Shown here: one piece after another, positions 11,305 through 22,884 of the stretch
Numbering within the stretch: the stretch's first letter is position 1
How the letters are laid out: each line of letters begins with the position of its first letter
Translations under genes and position numbers: made by a program
The notes under the pieces: generated by a model
What the model was told of the DNA's origin: nothing
The model's database searches: none
Seen by the model: only the letters and a program-made list of their open reading frames with translations
Assembly (NCBI GenBank): GCA_030247885.1
Contig: JAPDRO010000020.1
Span: forward strand, 310,001-374,000
Direction: 5' to 3'
DNA: 64,000 nucleotides
Source: Taxawa tesnikishii (nom. ined.)
Lineage: Eukaryota; Ascomycota; Dothideomycetes; Dothideales

Positions 11305-14300
11305 ATGACAGACATGCAGTCGCCCATGCTTTCGAGTCCGCTCAAGCAGACGAACGAGATTGACTGGATAGTACCCTTGAAGCAATACATCAGACAGACC
11401 TATGGAGATGATCCGGAGAGGTACGCAGAAGAATGCGCAACGCTCAACCGGTTACGACAGGACATGAGAGGAGCCGGGAAAGATAGCGCTGCAGGGAGGG
11501 ATCTACTATACCGGTACTATGGCCAGCTGGAGCTTCTAGATCTCCGGTTTCCGGTGGACGAGAACCATATCAAGATCTCCTTTACCTGGTAAGACCGCAT
11601 ACTCACAAGCTGCCGGCTTCTTGTCTGTACTCCGGCGTGGGGCTAATCGCGACCAAGGTTTGACGCTTTCACACACAAGCCTACATCCCAATTCTCCTTG
11701 GCCTATGAGAAGGCATCCATCATCTTCAATATCTCGGCTGTCTTATCATGTCACGCGGCGCTACAAAACCGCCATGAAGATACTGGGCTAAAGACCGCAT
11801 ATCACTCCTTCCAAGCCTCGGCCGGCATGTTCACCTACATTAACGAGAACTTCCTGCATGCGCCATCCACAGATCTCAGCAGAGACACCGTCAAGACTCT
11901 TATCGCGGTTATGCTTGCACAAGCGCAAGAAGTGTTTATGGAAAAGCAGATCGCGGACGGGAAGAAGGTGGGCTTGTTGGCAAAACTGGCAAGCCAAGCA
12001 GCATTCCTCTACGGACAAGCTGCCGAAGGAGTGCAGGAAAACGTTAGCCGCGCGGTCTTTGAGCGTGTGTGGCTACTGGTCACTCAGATCAAGCAATCAT
12101 ACATGACCTCTCTAGCACATTACTACCAGGCGCTTGCTGACGATGATGCGAACTCGCATGGAGCAGCTATATGCAGGTTGCAGGTCGCCCAGATTGCCGC
12201 GCGTGAAGCCAGCAGGATCGCCAATTCATTTCCTGGATCAGTGCCATCGAATTCGAACCTCAGCGCAGAGACCGGCTCTATACTCCTGGAAATGACCAAA
12301 AAGCAGCTTGCAATGTGTCAGGAAAAGTTCGTTGAGTTGAACAAGGACAACGATTTCATTTATCATCAACCGATTCCCGCCGAGGCATCACTAGCTGCAA
12401 TTCCAAAGCTTCCGGCCGCGAAAGCCATACCGGTCAGCGAGCTGTACCAAGGTCAGGACATACAGCGCATCATCGGGCCGGATATCTTCCAGCGCATCGT
12501 GCCCATGTCCGTCACAGAGTCGGCCAGCTTGTACGATGAGGAAAAAGCCAAGCTTGTCCGTGCCGAGAGCGAGCGGGTGGAGATAGCAAATGACGAGATG
12601 GCAGCCTCACTGGACTATTTGAAACTGCCCGGCAGCCTGAACATCCTCAAAGGCGGTCTGGACCAGGAGATGAGCGTTGACGAGGATTTCCGGAAGTGGT
12701 GCGAGGACTTCGTCGGCCATGCGCCGTTCGCCGAAGCTTTCGAGAAGCTGAACGCGGACAAGTCGAGTATACACAGTACGCTCGACCAGAGCATGAAACA
12801 GCTGGATATGGAGGAGAGCATCTGTGAGAAGATGCGTGCCAAGTATGGCGCTGAGTGGACTCAACAACCGAGTTCGAGGTTGACGTCTACGCTGCGCAAC
12901 GACATTCGTAGTTACAGAGGTGCTGTCGAGGAGGCTAGCATGAGCGACGCACAGCTCTACAGCACGTATAGACAGTTCGAGTCCGATATGGACGAGATGC
13001 GGTCGGCAGGAGAAACTGATGAGGCAGATGTGCTCTATCAAAGGGCAATGATCAAGGCTGGCGCGGCGCGAGGTAAAGGCAAGAGTATCGGAAGTCCAAT
13101 GTCAGCAGAGGGCAATCTCCTGGATGATATCGACGACGAGGATCGTCAAAGCGTAGCCGAGCAGATTGCGGCTGTCGAGGAGCTGATGAGGAGACTGAAC
13201 CTCATCAAACGCGAAAGGCAGCAGGTGCTAAAGGACTTGAAGGAAAAGGTGCGGAGCTTGCCCAGAACCGAGCGTTGTGAGACGAGACGTCTGGCTGACT
13301 CTGACAGGTACATAACGATGACATTTCGAACGTCCTCATCCTGAACAAGCGTGCGATATCAAATCAGGAGAACCAGCTCTTCAAACAAGAACTGGAGAAA
13401 TTCCGACCCCACCAGAATCGGTTGCTGCAGGCCAACCACAAGCAGTCAACTCTGATGAAGGAACTCACGCGAACCTACAGCGACTTGCTCTCAGACAAGC
13501 GCGTCCGACAGGAGCAGAGCAAGTATGAGGCTTTCTCGAGGCAAAGGACCTCGGTATTGTCCAAGTACAAGAAGGTGCACCAAGCCTTCCTCGATCTGCA
13601 GTCTGGCCTCGAGCGCGCACGTACCTTTTACAACGAGATGAAGGATACCGTAGAGAGCCTCAGCAAGAACGTGGACACATTCGTCACGAACCGCAAATCC
13701 GAGGGCAGTCAGCTTCTCAACTCCATCGAAAACGCCAGATCAGCCAAAGGCGGAGCGCGCGCGGACCAGGAACAAAACAGACTTAAGGAGCTCATGGAGC
13801 GCATGTCGGTTGACCCCGCTGGCTCTTCCGCCGTCCTCGCGCAGCAAAACCAACCGCCACCGCCGCGCCGCCCGCCGCCACTGCAGCAGACTGCGACGTA
13901 CACGCAACCGACGTACAACCCGGCCGCGAGCCCGCCAATCACGCCCAGATATCCCGGTATGGCGGCCCAGAGCCAATACGGCATGCAGTCACCGCAACCC
14001 TCGGCCTACCAAAACGGCTCGTACGCGGCCGCGCCCAACCGCGGATCCTACATCAGCGCAGCAGCAGAGCAGCGCGCCCCTTACAACCCCAACAGCTACG
14101 GTCCGGTAAGCCCGCCCGCGCACCAGCAGTACTTCTCCCCGCCGCCGAACGCACAACAGCCCTACCAGCCCCTGTCGTCACAACAGCAGCAGTACGGCAA
14201 CCAGAACCAGTATGGAGGTAACGTGCCGGCTGGCTACGTGCCCCCGCCGCCACCGCCCGGGCCACCACCAAGCCAGGATTATGGCAGTGTGGGCGGTGGT

Positions 14301-14414
14301 GGAGCGTATCCGGCCGGTCCGGGCGGTTATGCGCAGGATCCGAGGAGGAGTGGGCAGCAGGCTGGTGGGAGCAGTGGGGCGGATCCTTGGGCTGGGTTGA
14401 GTGCGTGGAAGTGA
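11305..14414 (+). CDS. BRO1: ESCRT-associated BRO1-domain protein Bro1 (Vps31)
   Basis: Exons 11305-11588, 11658-13248 and 13308-14414 encode 993 aa without interruption. The Bro1 domain (about 1-385) begins SPLKQTNEIDWIVPLKQYI and includes the banana-shaped helical core (LLYRYYGQLELLDLRFP, ASIIFNISAVLSCHAA). A coiled V-domain follows (about 385-730) with many helical heptads, then a Pro/Gln/Tyr-rich tail ending DPWAGLSAWK, the conserved end of fungal Bro1. It binds Snf7/Vps32 on endosomes, recruits the Doa4 deubiquitinase and sorts cargo into multivesicular bodies. I prefer Bro1 over PalA/Rim20 because of the tail sequence. A second ATG (codon 4) is an equally possible start. The second intron (13249-13307) has a CTGAC branch motif close to the acceptor; skipping it leads to an early stop. 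The stop codon lies at the start of a GTGA microsatellite. Confidence 0.93.
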
Positions 14415-14430
14415 GTGAGTGAGTGAGTGA
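14411..14430 (+). repeat. (GTGA)5 microsatellite overlapping the BRO1 stop codon
   Basis: Five direct copies of GTGA start one base before the BRO1 TGA stop. Because the unit contains TGA, every frame meets a stop within 12 nt. Confidence 0.8.
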
Positions 14431-15414
14431 ACGGATGAGGGTGTGGGTGCGTTTGACGACGGATGGATGATCGTATGTGAGATGAGCGGGTATCTGTGCA
14501 TCTTTGGTGTTCGTTGTCATGAGGGTTGTGGGCTGTGGCATGGTTTAGCGAGTTCAGATTGCGCTGGAAGCGAAATGCATGGTTTTTGCCTGCCTGTTCA
14601 ACTTCTCGTTTCTTGGTACCTAAACGTAAGTGGAAATCTGTCCGCACAGTCTGCATCATGGTGAGATGGTTCCGGTCACGCTAGTTACTTGCCCCGGAAT
14701 CCATTTCCCTGAGAAGTCTTGAGCGCCCCTTTCTGGTGGGTGTGATGGCGCACCAGGGAGCCCCCGAAGGGGTTTTCTGGCGGCAGGGGATGCGCGTGGA
14801 ACTTCGTTCGAGGTAAGCCTTAAGGTAGGGGAATCAGGACCCAGAAGGGGTGTTGTGTACCGGTGTAGTAGCCCAGAGAAACGGCGCACTTGACCTGCAA
14901 GGCCCCGACATAAAGGCCCTGCCCACTAGGCAACCTTGCGGGTTTTTACACAAGACGGGACCATCGGATCGATGGAAAGACTAGGCGAGTGAAGGGAGGA
15001 AGCGCGTGGTGGTGACGCTCTTGTGAGACCGATCCCACCCATGGGTAAAGGCGAGCATGCTGGTTATTCGGTTGCCTGATGGAGCCACGTCCGACCGGGT
15101 TGCGAGAAGATGGTGATGGTGGAGATGGAGATGTGGGGAAACATGTGCTTCTCATGTGAAGCGCGTTGAGAGATAAACAGGCTCAAGAGTGCATTTCGTT
15201 GAGCAGGAATGCAGAAGAACGTGGTCATGCGTCTTTGCGGAGAACAACACGAGAGAATGTGTCGCAACTGATTGGTATACAGGAAACGAGAGACGATGCT
15301 GCCGAGAAGTTGAGACGCAATACTGGTTTTGTTGTTGAGGTACGTAGTCACACTATGTTGTTGTTCTGCAGGACGCGCGAAGCGTGGAAAGCGCACGGCA
15401 TACCGACGCTTGGG

Positions 15415-15466
15415 TATCGTATCATATCGTATCACGACTGTATCGTATCATGTCGTATCACGACTG
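15415..15466. repeat. 26-bp tandem duplication
   Basis: Two adjacent 26-bp copies (15415-15440 and 15441-15466) differ at a single base. Each unit itself contains two copies of the core TATCGTATCA-like sequence. Confidence 0.85.
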
Positions 15467-16499
15467 CGTCTAAGCAACTGGTAGAGAGGGTGGACGGATT
15501 CGGTGCGCACTCAAGACACGTTCCTGCCACGGTTACACAGAACACAGCGCTGTGCCGCGTAACGTTGCCAATGTACGGTACGTCTGACCCTGACTCTGAC
15601 TGTGCAGTGCAAGCGAGAACAGCCACGAAGGCCCCAAGATGAACGTCGGGTCAGTTGATCAAGCGTCGTGTAGAGCGACGAGCAGGCAGCAGCTTTCTAC
15701 CTTGTCCATGTCGCCGAAGATTGATGGGTGGAGTAAAGGACAGGTATCGCTGTATCTGGCCTTGGCTTTGTCCATACTTTGCCGATTCGGGAAGGGACGA
15801 CTGCTCTTCCCTCGGTAGTGTCGGTAGTGCCAGCCTTACGCGGCTAATCCCGGGTCTCACCGCCGCTGTGCCGATGCGATCCTGGGGTTCGGTCTTATTC
15901 TAGAAGACAGAGAAGGCAAGAGTCCTGGACCCTGCCCTGCCTTGTTCTGCCCAAATGCCAGCAAAAGGTGAGGCCAAGATGGTTAACATCATCCATGCCG
16001 AGACTGCTCCGTGTGCGGGCTGAGGATGCTTCCGGTCGAAGCGAGCAATCGACTCGACTCGAAACCGCGCTCTGCCGGTGCCTTTGCCTTTGCCAGCAGT
16101 CAATGGGTTGGAAAAGAGGGACTCGAAAGATTGTGTCATGATGGAACAATAGAAGCCGCAGGAAGCGTGAAACGCAGGTCAAGTTCGCGTCGTGTGTGGC
16201 GATAGGTGGCATGATGCAATTCCCGGACAAGCTTGCTGTTGGGCAAAAGGACGGTTAGCAGAGTGAAGCCCCCAACCATATTTCTTCCGCGCGTAACAGT
16301 TGCAAGATTCACCAATTGGCGGGCAGAGATCAGCAGCCCGAGGCCCGCCTAATTCCCCTTGATGAACTGAGAAGCAAGCCGAATTGACGCTTTCAAGCAA
16401 GCCAGGCCTGCCCAGGCAGACCCTCTGTTGAGCTGCGGGCGAAATCGCCTTTCCCCACAAAACGCCCTCGTACCATATCGAAAGCCTGATAAAACTCTT

Positions 16500-16562
16500 G
16501 CCCACCGCTGCTGTCCTCTCTTCCTTCCTTCTCTCCCACCCACCTTCAACCTCCTCTCTCTA
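16500..16562 (+). promoter_or_regulatory. Pyrimidine-rich tract before OLE1
   Basis: A CT-rich stretch ends about 80 bp before the OLE1 start codon. Such tracts are typical of strongly expressed fungal promoters, often at or just before the transcription start. Confidence 0.45.
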
Positions 16563-16641
16563 ACACCAACCAAGTCTCGCCTCTCTTCTGACCTAGGACA
16601 CTCTTTTATCCTACGAGGCACCTCACATTCACTTAGTCAGC

Positions 16642-18144
16642 ATGCCTTCGCACCAAACTACCTCCGGCATGCCGGCCGTCGACCCTACTAAGGTCTCTCA
16701 GCCATCGCCTATGGCGAAGAGCTCTGAGCCAAACCGCAACCCCAAGTACAACCCGAACAAGTGCGTACACGCGGAATCGTTTTCTGCACTAGATGGAAAT
16801 ACTGACAGCGGAACACTCAGGCCTCACATCACCGACCAGCCCATCACCCGCAAGAACTGGTACAAGCACGTCAACTGGCTCAACGTCATCCTCATTGTCG
16901 GCATTCCAACAATCGGTCTGATCACCGCTTGGTGGACACCTCTCTACTGGAAGACGGCGGTTTGGGCTGTGGCATACTACTTCGCGACCGGTCTCGGTAT
17001 CACCGCTGGTTACCACCGTCTGTGGGCACACACTTCGTACTCTGCAACCCTTCCCCTGCAGATCTTTCTTGCCGCCGTTGGTGGTGGTGCAGTCGAAGGG
17101 TCCATCCGCTGGTGGGCTCGTGACCACCGCGCTCACCACCGTTACACCGACACTGACAAGGATCCCTACTCTGTTCGCAAGGGTCTCCTCTACTCGCACA
17201 TCGGCTGGATGGTTATGAAGCAGAACCCCAAGCGTATTGGCCGTACCGACATCACCGATTTGAACGAGGATCCTGTTGTTGTGTGGCAACACCGCAACTA
17301 CCTGAAGGTCGTCCTGGTGATGGGGCTCGTTGTGCCCATGCTCGTGGCAGGTCTCGGCTGGGGTGACTGGTTTGGCGGCTTCATCTATGCCGGTATTCTG
17401 CGTATCTTCTTCGTTCAGCAAGCCACTTTTTGTGTCAACTCTCTGGCCCACTGGCTCGGCGATCAGCCCTTCGACGACCGCAACTCCCCCAGAGATCACG
17501 TTATCACTGCTCTGGTCACTCTTGGCGAGGGTTACCATAACTTCCATCACGAATTCCCCTCGGATTACCGCAACGCCATCGAGTGGCACCAGTATGACCC
17601 CACCAAGTGGACCATCTGGATCTGGAAGCAGCTTGGTCTAGCCTATGATCTGAAGCAGTTCCGTGCCAATGAAATCGAGAAGGGCCGTATTCAGCAGCTC
17701 CAGAAGAAGATCGACCAGAAGCGTGCCAAGTTGGATTGGGGTATCCCTCTCGACCAGCTTCCCGTCATGGAGTGGGACGATTACGTCGAGCAGACCAAGA
17801 ACGGCCGTGCCCTCGTCTCCGTTGCCGGCGTCGTCCACGATGTCACCGACTTCGTCAACGACCACCCAGGCGGAAAGGCCATGATCAAGAGCGGTATCGG
17901 CAAGGATGCTACTGCCATGTTCAACGGTGGAGTTTACAACCACTCAAATGCTGCCCACAACCTGCTCTCCACCATGAGAATTGGTGTCATCCGTGGTGGT
18001 ATGGAGGTCGAGATCTGGAAGAAGGCCCAACAGGAGGGCAAGGATGCCATGCTCGTCAAGGACAGCAACGGCGATCGTGTCGTGCGTGCCGGCGCTCAGG
18101 TGACCAAGGTCTTCCAGCCTGCCGCCAGTGCTGGTGCCGCATAG
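16642..18144 (+). CDS. OLE1: Delta-9 stearoyl-CoA desaturase with C-terminal cytochrome b5 domain
   Basis: Two exons (16642-16760, 16821-18144) encode 480 aa. The 60-nt intron is a multiple of three and has no stop, so it is easily read as coding. It has a GTGCGT donor, a CTGAC branch motif and a CAG acceptor, and removing it gives the conserved start [21 protein letters not shown]. The three histidine boxes that bind the di-iron centre are HRLWAH (105-110), HRAHH (142-146) and HNFHH (279-283), set among four membrane helices. The cytochrome b5 domain (about 345-440) has the haem ligands in DHPGGKAM and NHSNAAHN. It introduces the C9 double bond into palmitoyl- and stearoyl-CoA in the ER membrane. 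Yeast OLE1 is controlled by Mga2/Spt23 and fatty acids; I could not identify such sites. Confidence 0.96.
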   Translation: MPSHQTTSGMPAVDPTKVSQPSPMAKSSEPNRNPKYNPNKCVHAESFSALDGNTDSGTLRPHITDQPITRKNWYKHVNWLNVILIVGIPTIGLITAWWTPLYWKTAVWAVAYYFATGLGITAGYHRLWAHTSYSATLPLQIFLAAVGGGAVEGSIRWWARDHRAHHRYTDTDKDPYSVRKGLLYSHIGWMVMKQNPKRIGRTDITDLNEDPVVVWQHRNYLKVVLVMGLVVPMLVAGLGWGDWFGGFIYAGILRIFFVQQATFCVNSLAHWLGDQPFDDRNSPRDHVITALVTLGEGYHNFHHEFPSDYRNAIEWHQYDPTKWTIWIWKQLGLAYDLKQFRANEIEKGRIQQLQKKIDQKRAKLDWGIPLDQLPVMEWDDYVEQTKNGRALVSVAGVVHDVTDFVNDHPGGKAMIKSGIGKDATAMFNGGVYNHSNAAHNLLSTMRIGVIRGGMEVEIWKKAQQEGKDAMLVKDSNGDRVVRAGAQVTKVFQPAASAGAA

Positions 18145-18410
18145 AGCCACCTCGTCCGATGTTTCTTTCTTGTTCTTTGATGTACGCGTTCTAGCGGTTG
18201 CCTTTTCTCCGTTTTGTTACGGCGCTGGGAAGATTTTGGGAAGCGGTCGAGAGCGATAAAACACCACCCTTGAAAGTACGCTCGCTTATGCATAGATCAG
18301 TGTTTCTTGCCGGCTCCGGTGTGGAGTCGGGCGCGGTATACGCAACACTTAGTCGTAGTACTACACAAATACACAAACTCCAAAGATTCCTATTCCATAC
18401 TCAATGCCCT

Positions 18411-18460
18411 AGGTGCTCATGGTGCTCTTAGTGTTCTTAGTGCTGGCTCTTAGTGCTCGC
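18411..18460. repeat. Degenerate tandem repeat (GTGCTCTTA-type units)
   Basis: Four to five imperfect copies of a 9-13 bp unit built on GCTCTTAGT lie just downstream of the desaturase gene. Confidence 0.6.
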
Positions 18461-19480
18461 AATGGTCGCTGCACCTGGTTGTTCTGTTCCGTTGCAAGAC
18501 AACGAACACTGTTTCAATCCATCCTCTTTCGAAGACTAGTCGTAACCTGATGATTCGATGGGGTATCAGCATACACGTTGAAAGCGTGTCGACAATCAAC
18601 CATCTTGTCTTCTCTGGTCTCGACTCTGTGTAAGCTCCGTGGTCTGAGAACCAACTAGATGTGTCAGAACGAGAGGGGCATATATGGTCAACCCGACCAT
18701 GCTACTGCAAGCGGTGAATTTAGCGTGCTGGCAAATGTCTGCTATACTTGTCCACACGCAAGTGAATCTGTGCAGACCAACTAACAAACACTCGTTGCCC
18801 GGTTCTCAGGGCAATTATGGACGTCGCGCAGGCTCCTCCAAAAGGCAAACTCGGACTGTAAATTGGAGAAATTCATGAGCGGTCCTGGACACACTCCAAG
18901 ACGAACTGGGGCTTCGCACGGACGCTCACGAGGCTTTCTGTTTCTAAGGAGAGAATAGCTCACTTGGCTCGAGGCTTTCGACGATGCACTTGTTCTCAAG
19001 TCCATAACTCCCTTACGGCGTGGACAGTCTTCTAGATTCGGCACTCGGCATTCCGTCCAACCCCGCTGCTTTCCAACTCTTGCCGCAAGGAAGTTCCGAT
19101 ATGGATTCCCCTCTTTACGCCCTACGCCCTTGCGCCTTCCGAGAGGATCGGATGGTAGAGTCCCTGAACCGAGCGGTTCACGGATAACCACGGAGGAGGG
19201 TGCCGAGCAACGAACGACTGATATCTCCTCAGCCTTCCTTCCATGCTCACCTCAGACAAACCCATGTCAGGACGCCTGCTTTTCGTGAAACACGTTACGG
19301 TGCTTGTCATACAATCGGAGGGCTTCCACTGGGTCGAAGGCTTGCCTCTCGAGTATTCCGTCTGCGGAAGAGGTTATCATTCTAGATTGTATCGATGCTA
19401 CTCGCTCCTGCCTTGTTCCACGCTGTCTTGATCGCGACTGCATTCCCTCGCAGCTCGTTCTAAGCTCCACCTACCTTTTC

Positions 19481-19520
19481 TCCCTCCCTCCCTCCCTCCC
19501 TCCCTCCCTCCCTCCCTCCC
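19481..19520. repeat. (TCCC)10 microsatellite in pyruvate decarboxylase promoter
   Basis: Ten direct TCCC units lie 57-96 bp upstream of the decarboxylase start codon. The tract continues as CT-rich sequence. Such C-rich tracts can form i-motif/G-quadruplex structures and act as nucleosome-free promoter elements. Confidence 0.8.
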
Positions 19521-19576
19521 CCTCTCTCTTCTTTCTATATACCACTTACAGTACACCTGACCCGTCACCGGTCACC

Positions 19577-21677
19577 ATGCAACAACCACTCGGTGAAGAC
19601 CACCAGCTGGGCAACCCCTCGCTGGCACCACCATTCCGCTCGGCCTCTACCTCTGGCGGCGGATCTACGAAGTCGGCACGAGAACCATCTTCGGAGTCCC
19701 TGGAGACTTCAACCTACAGCTCCTCGACCACATCTACAATGTCGCGGGCCTGAAGTGGATCGGGAACGCCAACGAGCTGAACGCCGCATATGCCGCTGAC
19801 GGATATGCCAGAGTCAAGGGCGCACCGGGATGTCTGGTCACCACGCACGGAGTCGGTGAGCTCAGTGCGATGAACGGGATTGCGGGCGCTATGACGGAGC
19901 AGGTCAAGGTGATTCATGTTGTCGGACAGACGACGAGGAAGATGCAGAGGAACAGGATGATGATTCACCATTCTGTTGGTCAGTAAATGCCCTCCTTTAC
20001 CCTGTTTGCCACCAAACCTGCGTTTCTCACCGGGGTTCCTTAGGATTCAATCCGGATCACAGCGTTTACAGCAAGGCTTCAAGCGCGTTCAGGGTGCGGC
20101 GGCGGAACTGAAGGATGCTGAAAGTGCCCCAGCCGAGATTGATGTGAGTTACAGATCGACAGCGAAGCGTGGCTGAGATGTGTACTGAAGCGTCATCTCT
20201 CCTAGCGAGTCATAAGAGAGTGCATCCTGCGGTCTCTTCCGGTATACATATTCATACCTCTTGATCTGGTCGGTGAACATGTATCTTCAGATTTGCTTGA
20301 CACTCCTCTGGATCTCAGCTTTCCGGAAGATGCTCTGTCGGAGGGATCAATCAACGCCGCAGTCAAGCAGATTGAGGAGGCGATCTATGCGTCCAGAAAC
20401 CCTGCTGTCTTGGTTGACTGCCTTGTCCAGCGTCACAATGCTGTGGAAGAACTGAAACGACTCGTTGGCAAACTGAGCATCCCTATCTACGCCACCAACA
20501 TGGGAAAAGCCATCATCGACGAAACCCATCCGAATTATGTCAGCATATACAACGGAACCGTATGTGCACCAGGCGTCACAGAGGCCTTCCGAGCAAGCGA
20601 CCTGGTCCTGGTAGTTGGCAGCATTCCCAGTGACACCAACAGCGGTGGATTTACGCGGAAGATCACTCCAGAAAACAGCATCGACATTACGCCAACCAGC
20701 GTCACGGTCAAGGGCGCTAAACCAATCACCGCGTGTCCGATCAAGCCATTGCTGGCTCGCCTCGCCGAATCAATCTCGAGGAACAAAGTACCAGAGGTAG
20801 AAAAACCATCTCTTCCGGATCCTCCATTCGAGAGCGATCACGACTCTAAAGCCATCACTCAATCATGGATCTGGCACCGGATCGCAAAGTTCATGCAGCC
20901 CTGGGACGTTGTATACGGAGAAACCGGCACTGCAGCATTCGGCATGCCGGACGCAATCTATCCTCCGAACGTGACGTAAGTCCCCGTCCCCATTGCATAT
21001 GCTCCAACGTATCTACCACCGCTAACTTCACCACTAGCTGGATCACACAAACCTACTACGGCAGCATCGGCTACGCGACGCCCTCCGCGCTCGGCGCCGA
21101 CGTCGCACTGACCGAGCACGCAGAAGACGGCACGCGTCCAAGAGGCCGCACATTGCTCCTCACGGGCGACGGCAGTCTCCAACTCACGATCCAAGAAGTC
21201 GGCACCATGATCCACTACGGGCTTGCGCCCGTCATCTTCCTTATCAACAATGCGGGGTACACAATCGAGCGGGTCATCCACGGCGCAAGACAGCCCTACA
21301 ACGACATTGTGCCGTACAACTTCTCTCACACTCTGCAACTCTTCGGCATGCCCGAGGACGAAGCAAAGGCGAACTTCCACCGCGTCGCCACCAAGGCCGA
21401 GTTCGAGGAGGTCGTGGCAAAGGAGAGCGTGCGGCACCCGAACAAAGTGCAGTTGATCGAGGTCGTCATGGACGCCCTGGACGCACCGTGGAGGCTAGTG
21501 AATCAAGTGGCTACGCGCGGCGAGGAGTCGATCAAGAAGATGAAGGAGGCCGGGTTCAAGATCAGGGAGCATCAGAAGGTGTTGCCGCTGGTGAACGGGT
21601 CGGACGGTGACGCGAAGCCGACGGTGGGGATGCAAGGGGCGGTGGACGGAAATCCCGAGAAGCAGCAGAAGGCCTGA
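19577..21677 (+). CDS. PDC1: Pyruvate decarboxylase (two frame breaks)
   Basis: The likely start is the ATG at 19577 in good context (CACCATG). Introns: 19979-20043, 20144-20205 and 20976-21037; the last exon ends at 21677. The N-terminal PYR domain has the catalytic Glu in NANELNAAYAADGYARVKG, preceded by GTRTIFGVPGDFNLQLLD. The C-terminal thiamine-diphosphate motif runs from GDGSLQLTIQEVGT to FLINNAGYTIE. It converts pyruvate to acetaldehyde and CO2 in the cytosol, feeding ethanol fermentation. The frame moves by -1 twice: at a C4 run (19615-19618) between the start and the PYR domain, and at 20092-20103 (restoring one G gives FRVAAAELKDAESAPAEID). Without the first repair the PYR frame has no ATG, so an alternative upstream exon is the only other option. 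The tail after the PP domain is long and polar. The rest is typical and probably functional. Confidence 0.9.
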
Positions 21678-22884
21678 CCGCCGGCTGCCCGCTGTCAAGG
21701 GCGTGATTGACGGGGCACCTGATGATGGTGGGGGAGAGACTTGGGGGCAAGGTCTTTTCTTCTCTTTCCTTGTTTCTTTCCTTCCTTTTTTTTTTTTTTG
21801 CGCTGGAGTTCTCCTTGTAAGCTGCATTCTGCTCGAGTCAACATGCGTTGTTCCATCTTTTCGACAACACGTCTCGTCGTAGGTTCATTCTGGGGTCCAG
21901 CGCGAGAAGGGGACATATATATATATATATCTTGCAAATAGCAAAGTCCCGCCGGGATCCTTTGCACCTTTCGAATTCTCCGCTTTCGTTAGCCTCTATG
22001 GCAAGTTACTCCCCCTCCCTTTGGAGATCAGTTCTTGGAACCGACGGCATGCCAAGGGGCGGCATGGAGGAGGCTTCGCACGGAGTTTTCGTCTTCGCCT
22101 CGTCGAGTGACCCAGCACTGGGCTTGAAGGAGGAGGGTGGTTTCAAGTGTCAAGTAGGCGGGGAAGTTGGAGCGTTCGATATCTGTTCGGAAACCAACGC
22201 TGTTCAAGGCGGGCGGTCATTGCTAATAGACTAGTGTTTTTCTGCCGTGGTTGCGTCTGCACTTGCAAGGTCCATAGGGATACCCGCCGGGAGAAAGATT
22301 CGGCAGGGGGTTTGTCATGCCGGAAAATACCGACGATGGAAGGAAGGTGACTGTCGACGGCGAGAGGATGTGAGAAGATTGCAATGCCCTGCAGGCGAGA
22401 GATTCGAGCGGGAAGAGATGGATTTGGAAAGAGGCGCTCGAGCAGCCGAGTATTGACTCCATGCCTCGACAGGAACAGGATGGAACCAATTCCCCCTATC
22501 ACTACGTGAACGCTGATTGAGAGTGGGCTGGAGATCACGATTACAACATGTATGGAAAGAGGAGTATGTGCTGCACCTGGCAATCGACATCACGCATTTT
22601 AGAAAAGAAAAGTCGATTCGGTATGTAGTGCTATGCAACTCGTTGCCTGGAAACGAGTAACCCGCCCTCCTAGAAATCAGTAGAGAAAGGGTAACCTGAG
22701 TTAGTGACAAACAACAGTGGATGAAATGAACTAGGGTGAACGCTTTGTCACCGACTCTTCCATGCTGTGTTCCTTACCCCTTGCAGTCTGTGATTTCGTT
22801 CGTTGTCGGCCGGTTCAATCGTTCGCAAGGCAATAGCAACGATTCGGCAGTTTTCCTTCAGCGGTTGAGTGTGCAAATCCACGT
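21678..22884. other. Intergenic region between convergent PDC and BBP genes
   Basis: 1.2 kb between convergent genes. It holds a poly-T tract (21786-21799) and an (AT)n microsatellite (21915-21930) in the 3' region of PDC. No gene was recognised. Confidence 0.5.

Larger units (their letters stand above)
14415..16641. other. 2.2-kb gene-free region upstream of the desaturase gene
   Basis: This is the longest stretch in the window without a supportable gene. It contains a 26-bp tandem duplication (15415-15466) and, close to the desaturase ATG, a pyrimidine-rich tract. No tRNA, ncRNA or coding region could be supported. It may hold the long regulatory region of OLE1. Confidence 0.5.
18145..19576. 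other. Intergenic region between OLE1 and pyruvate decarboxylase
   Basis: 1.4 kb without a supportable gene. It contains a degenerate repeat of TGCTCTTAGTG-like units (18411-18460) and a TCCC microsatellite directly upstream of the decarboxylase gene. Confidence 0.5.

Noticed and set aside
14660-14960. GC-rich segment with short inverted repeats, considered as a tRNA or structured RNA
   Set aside because: No cloverleaf or consensus A and B boxes could be fitted.
16789-17589. 266-codon minus-strand open frame
   Set aside because: It is antisense to the highly conserved desaturase; Asp/Val/Gly-rich shadow composition.
19481-19520. TCCC array considered as telomere-like or origin repeat
   Set aside because: The unit is not a fungal telomere repeat and it sits in an ordinary promoter.
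20958-21437. 159-codon minus-strand open frame
   Set aside because: Antisense to the thiamine-diphosphate-binding exon of pyruvate decarboxylase.
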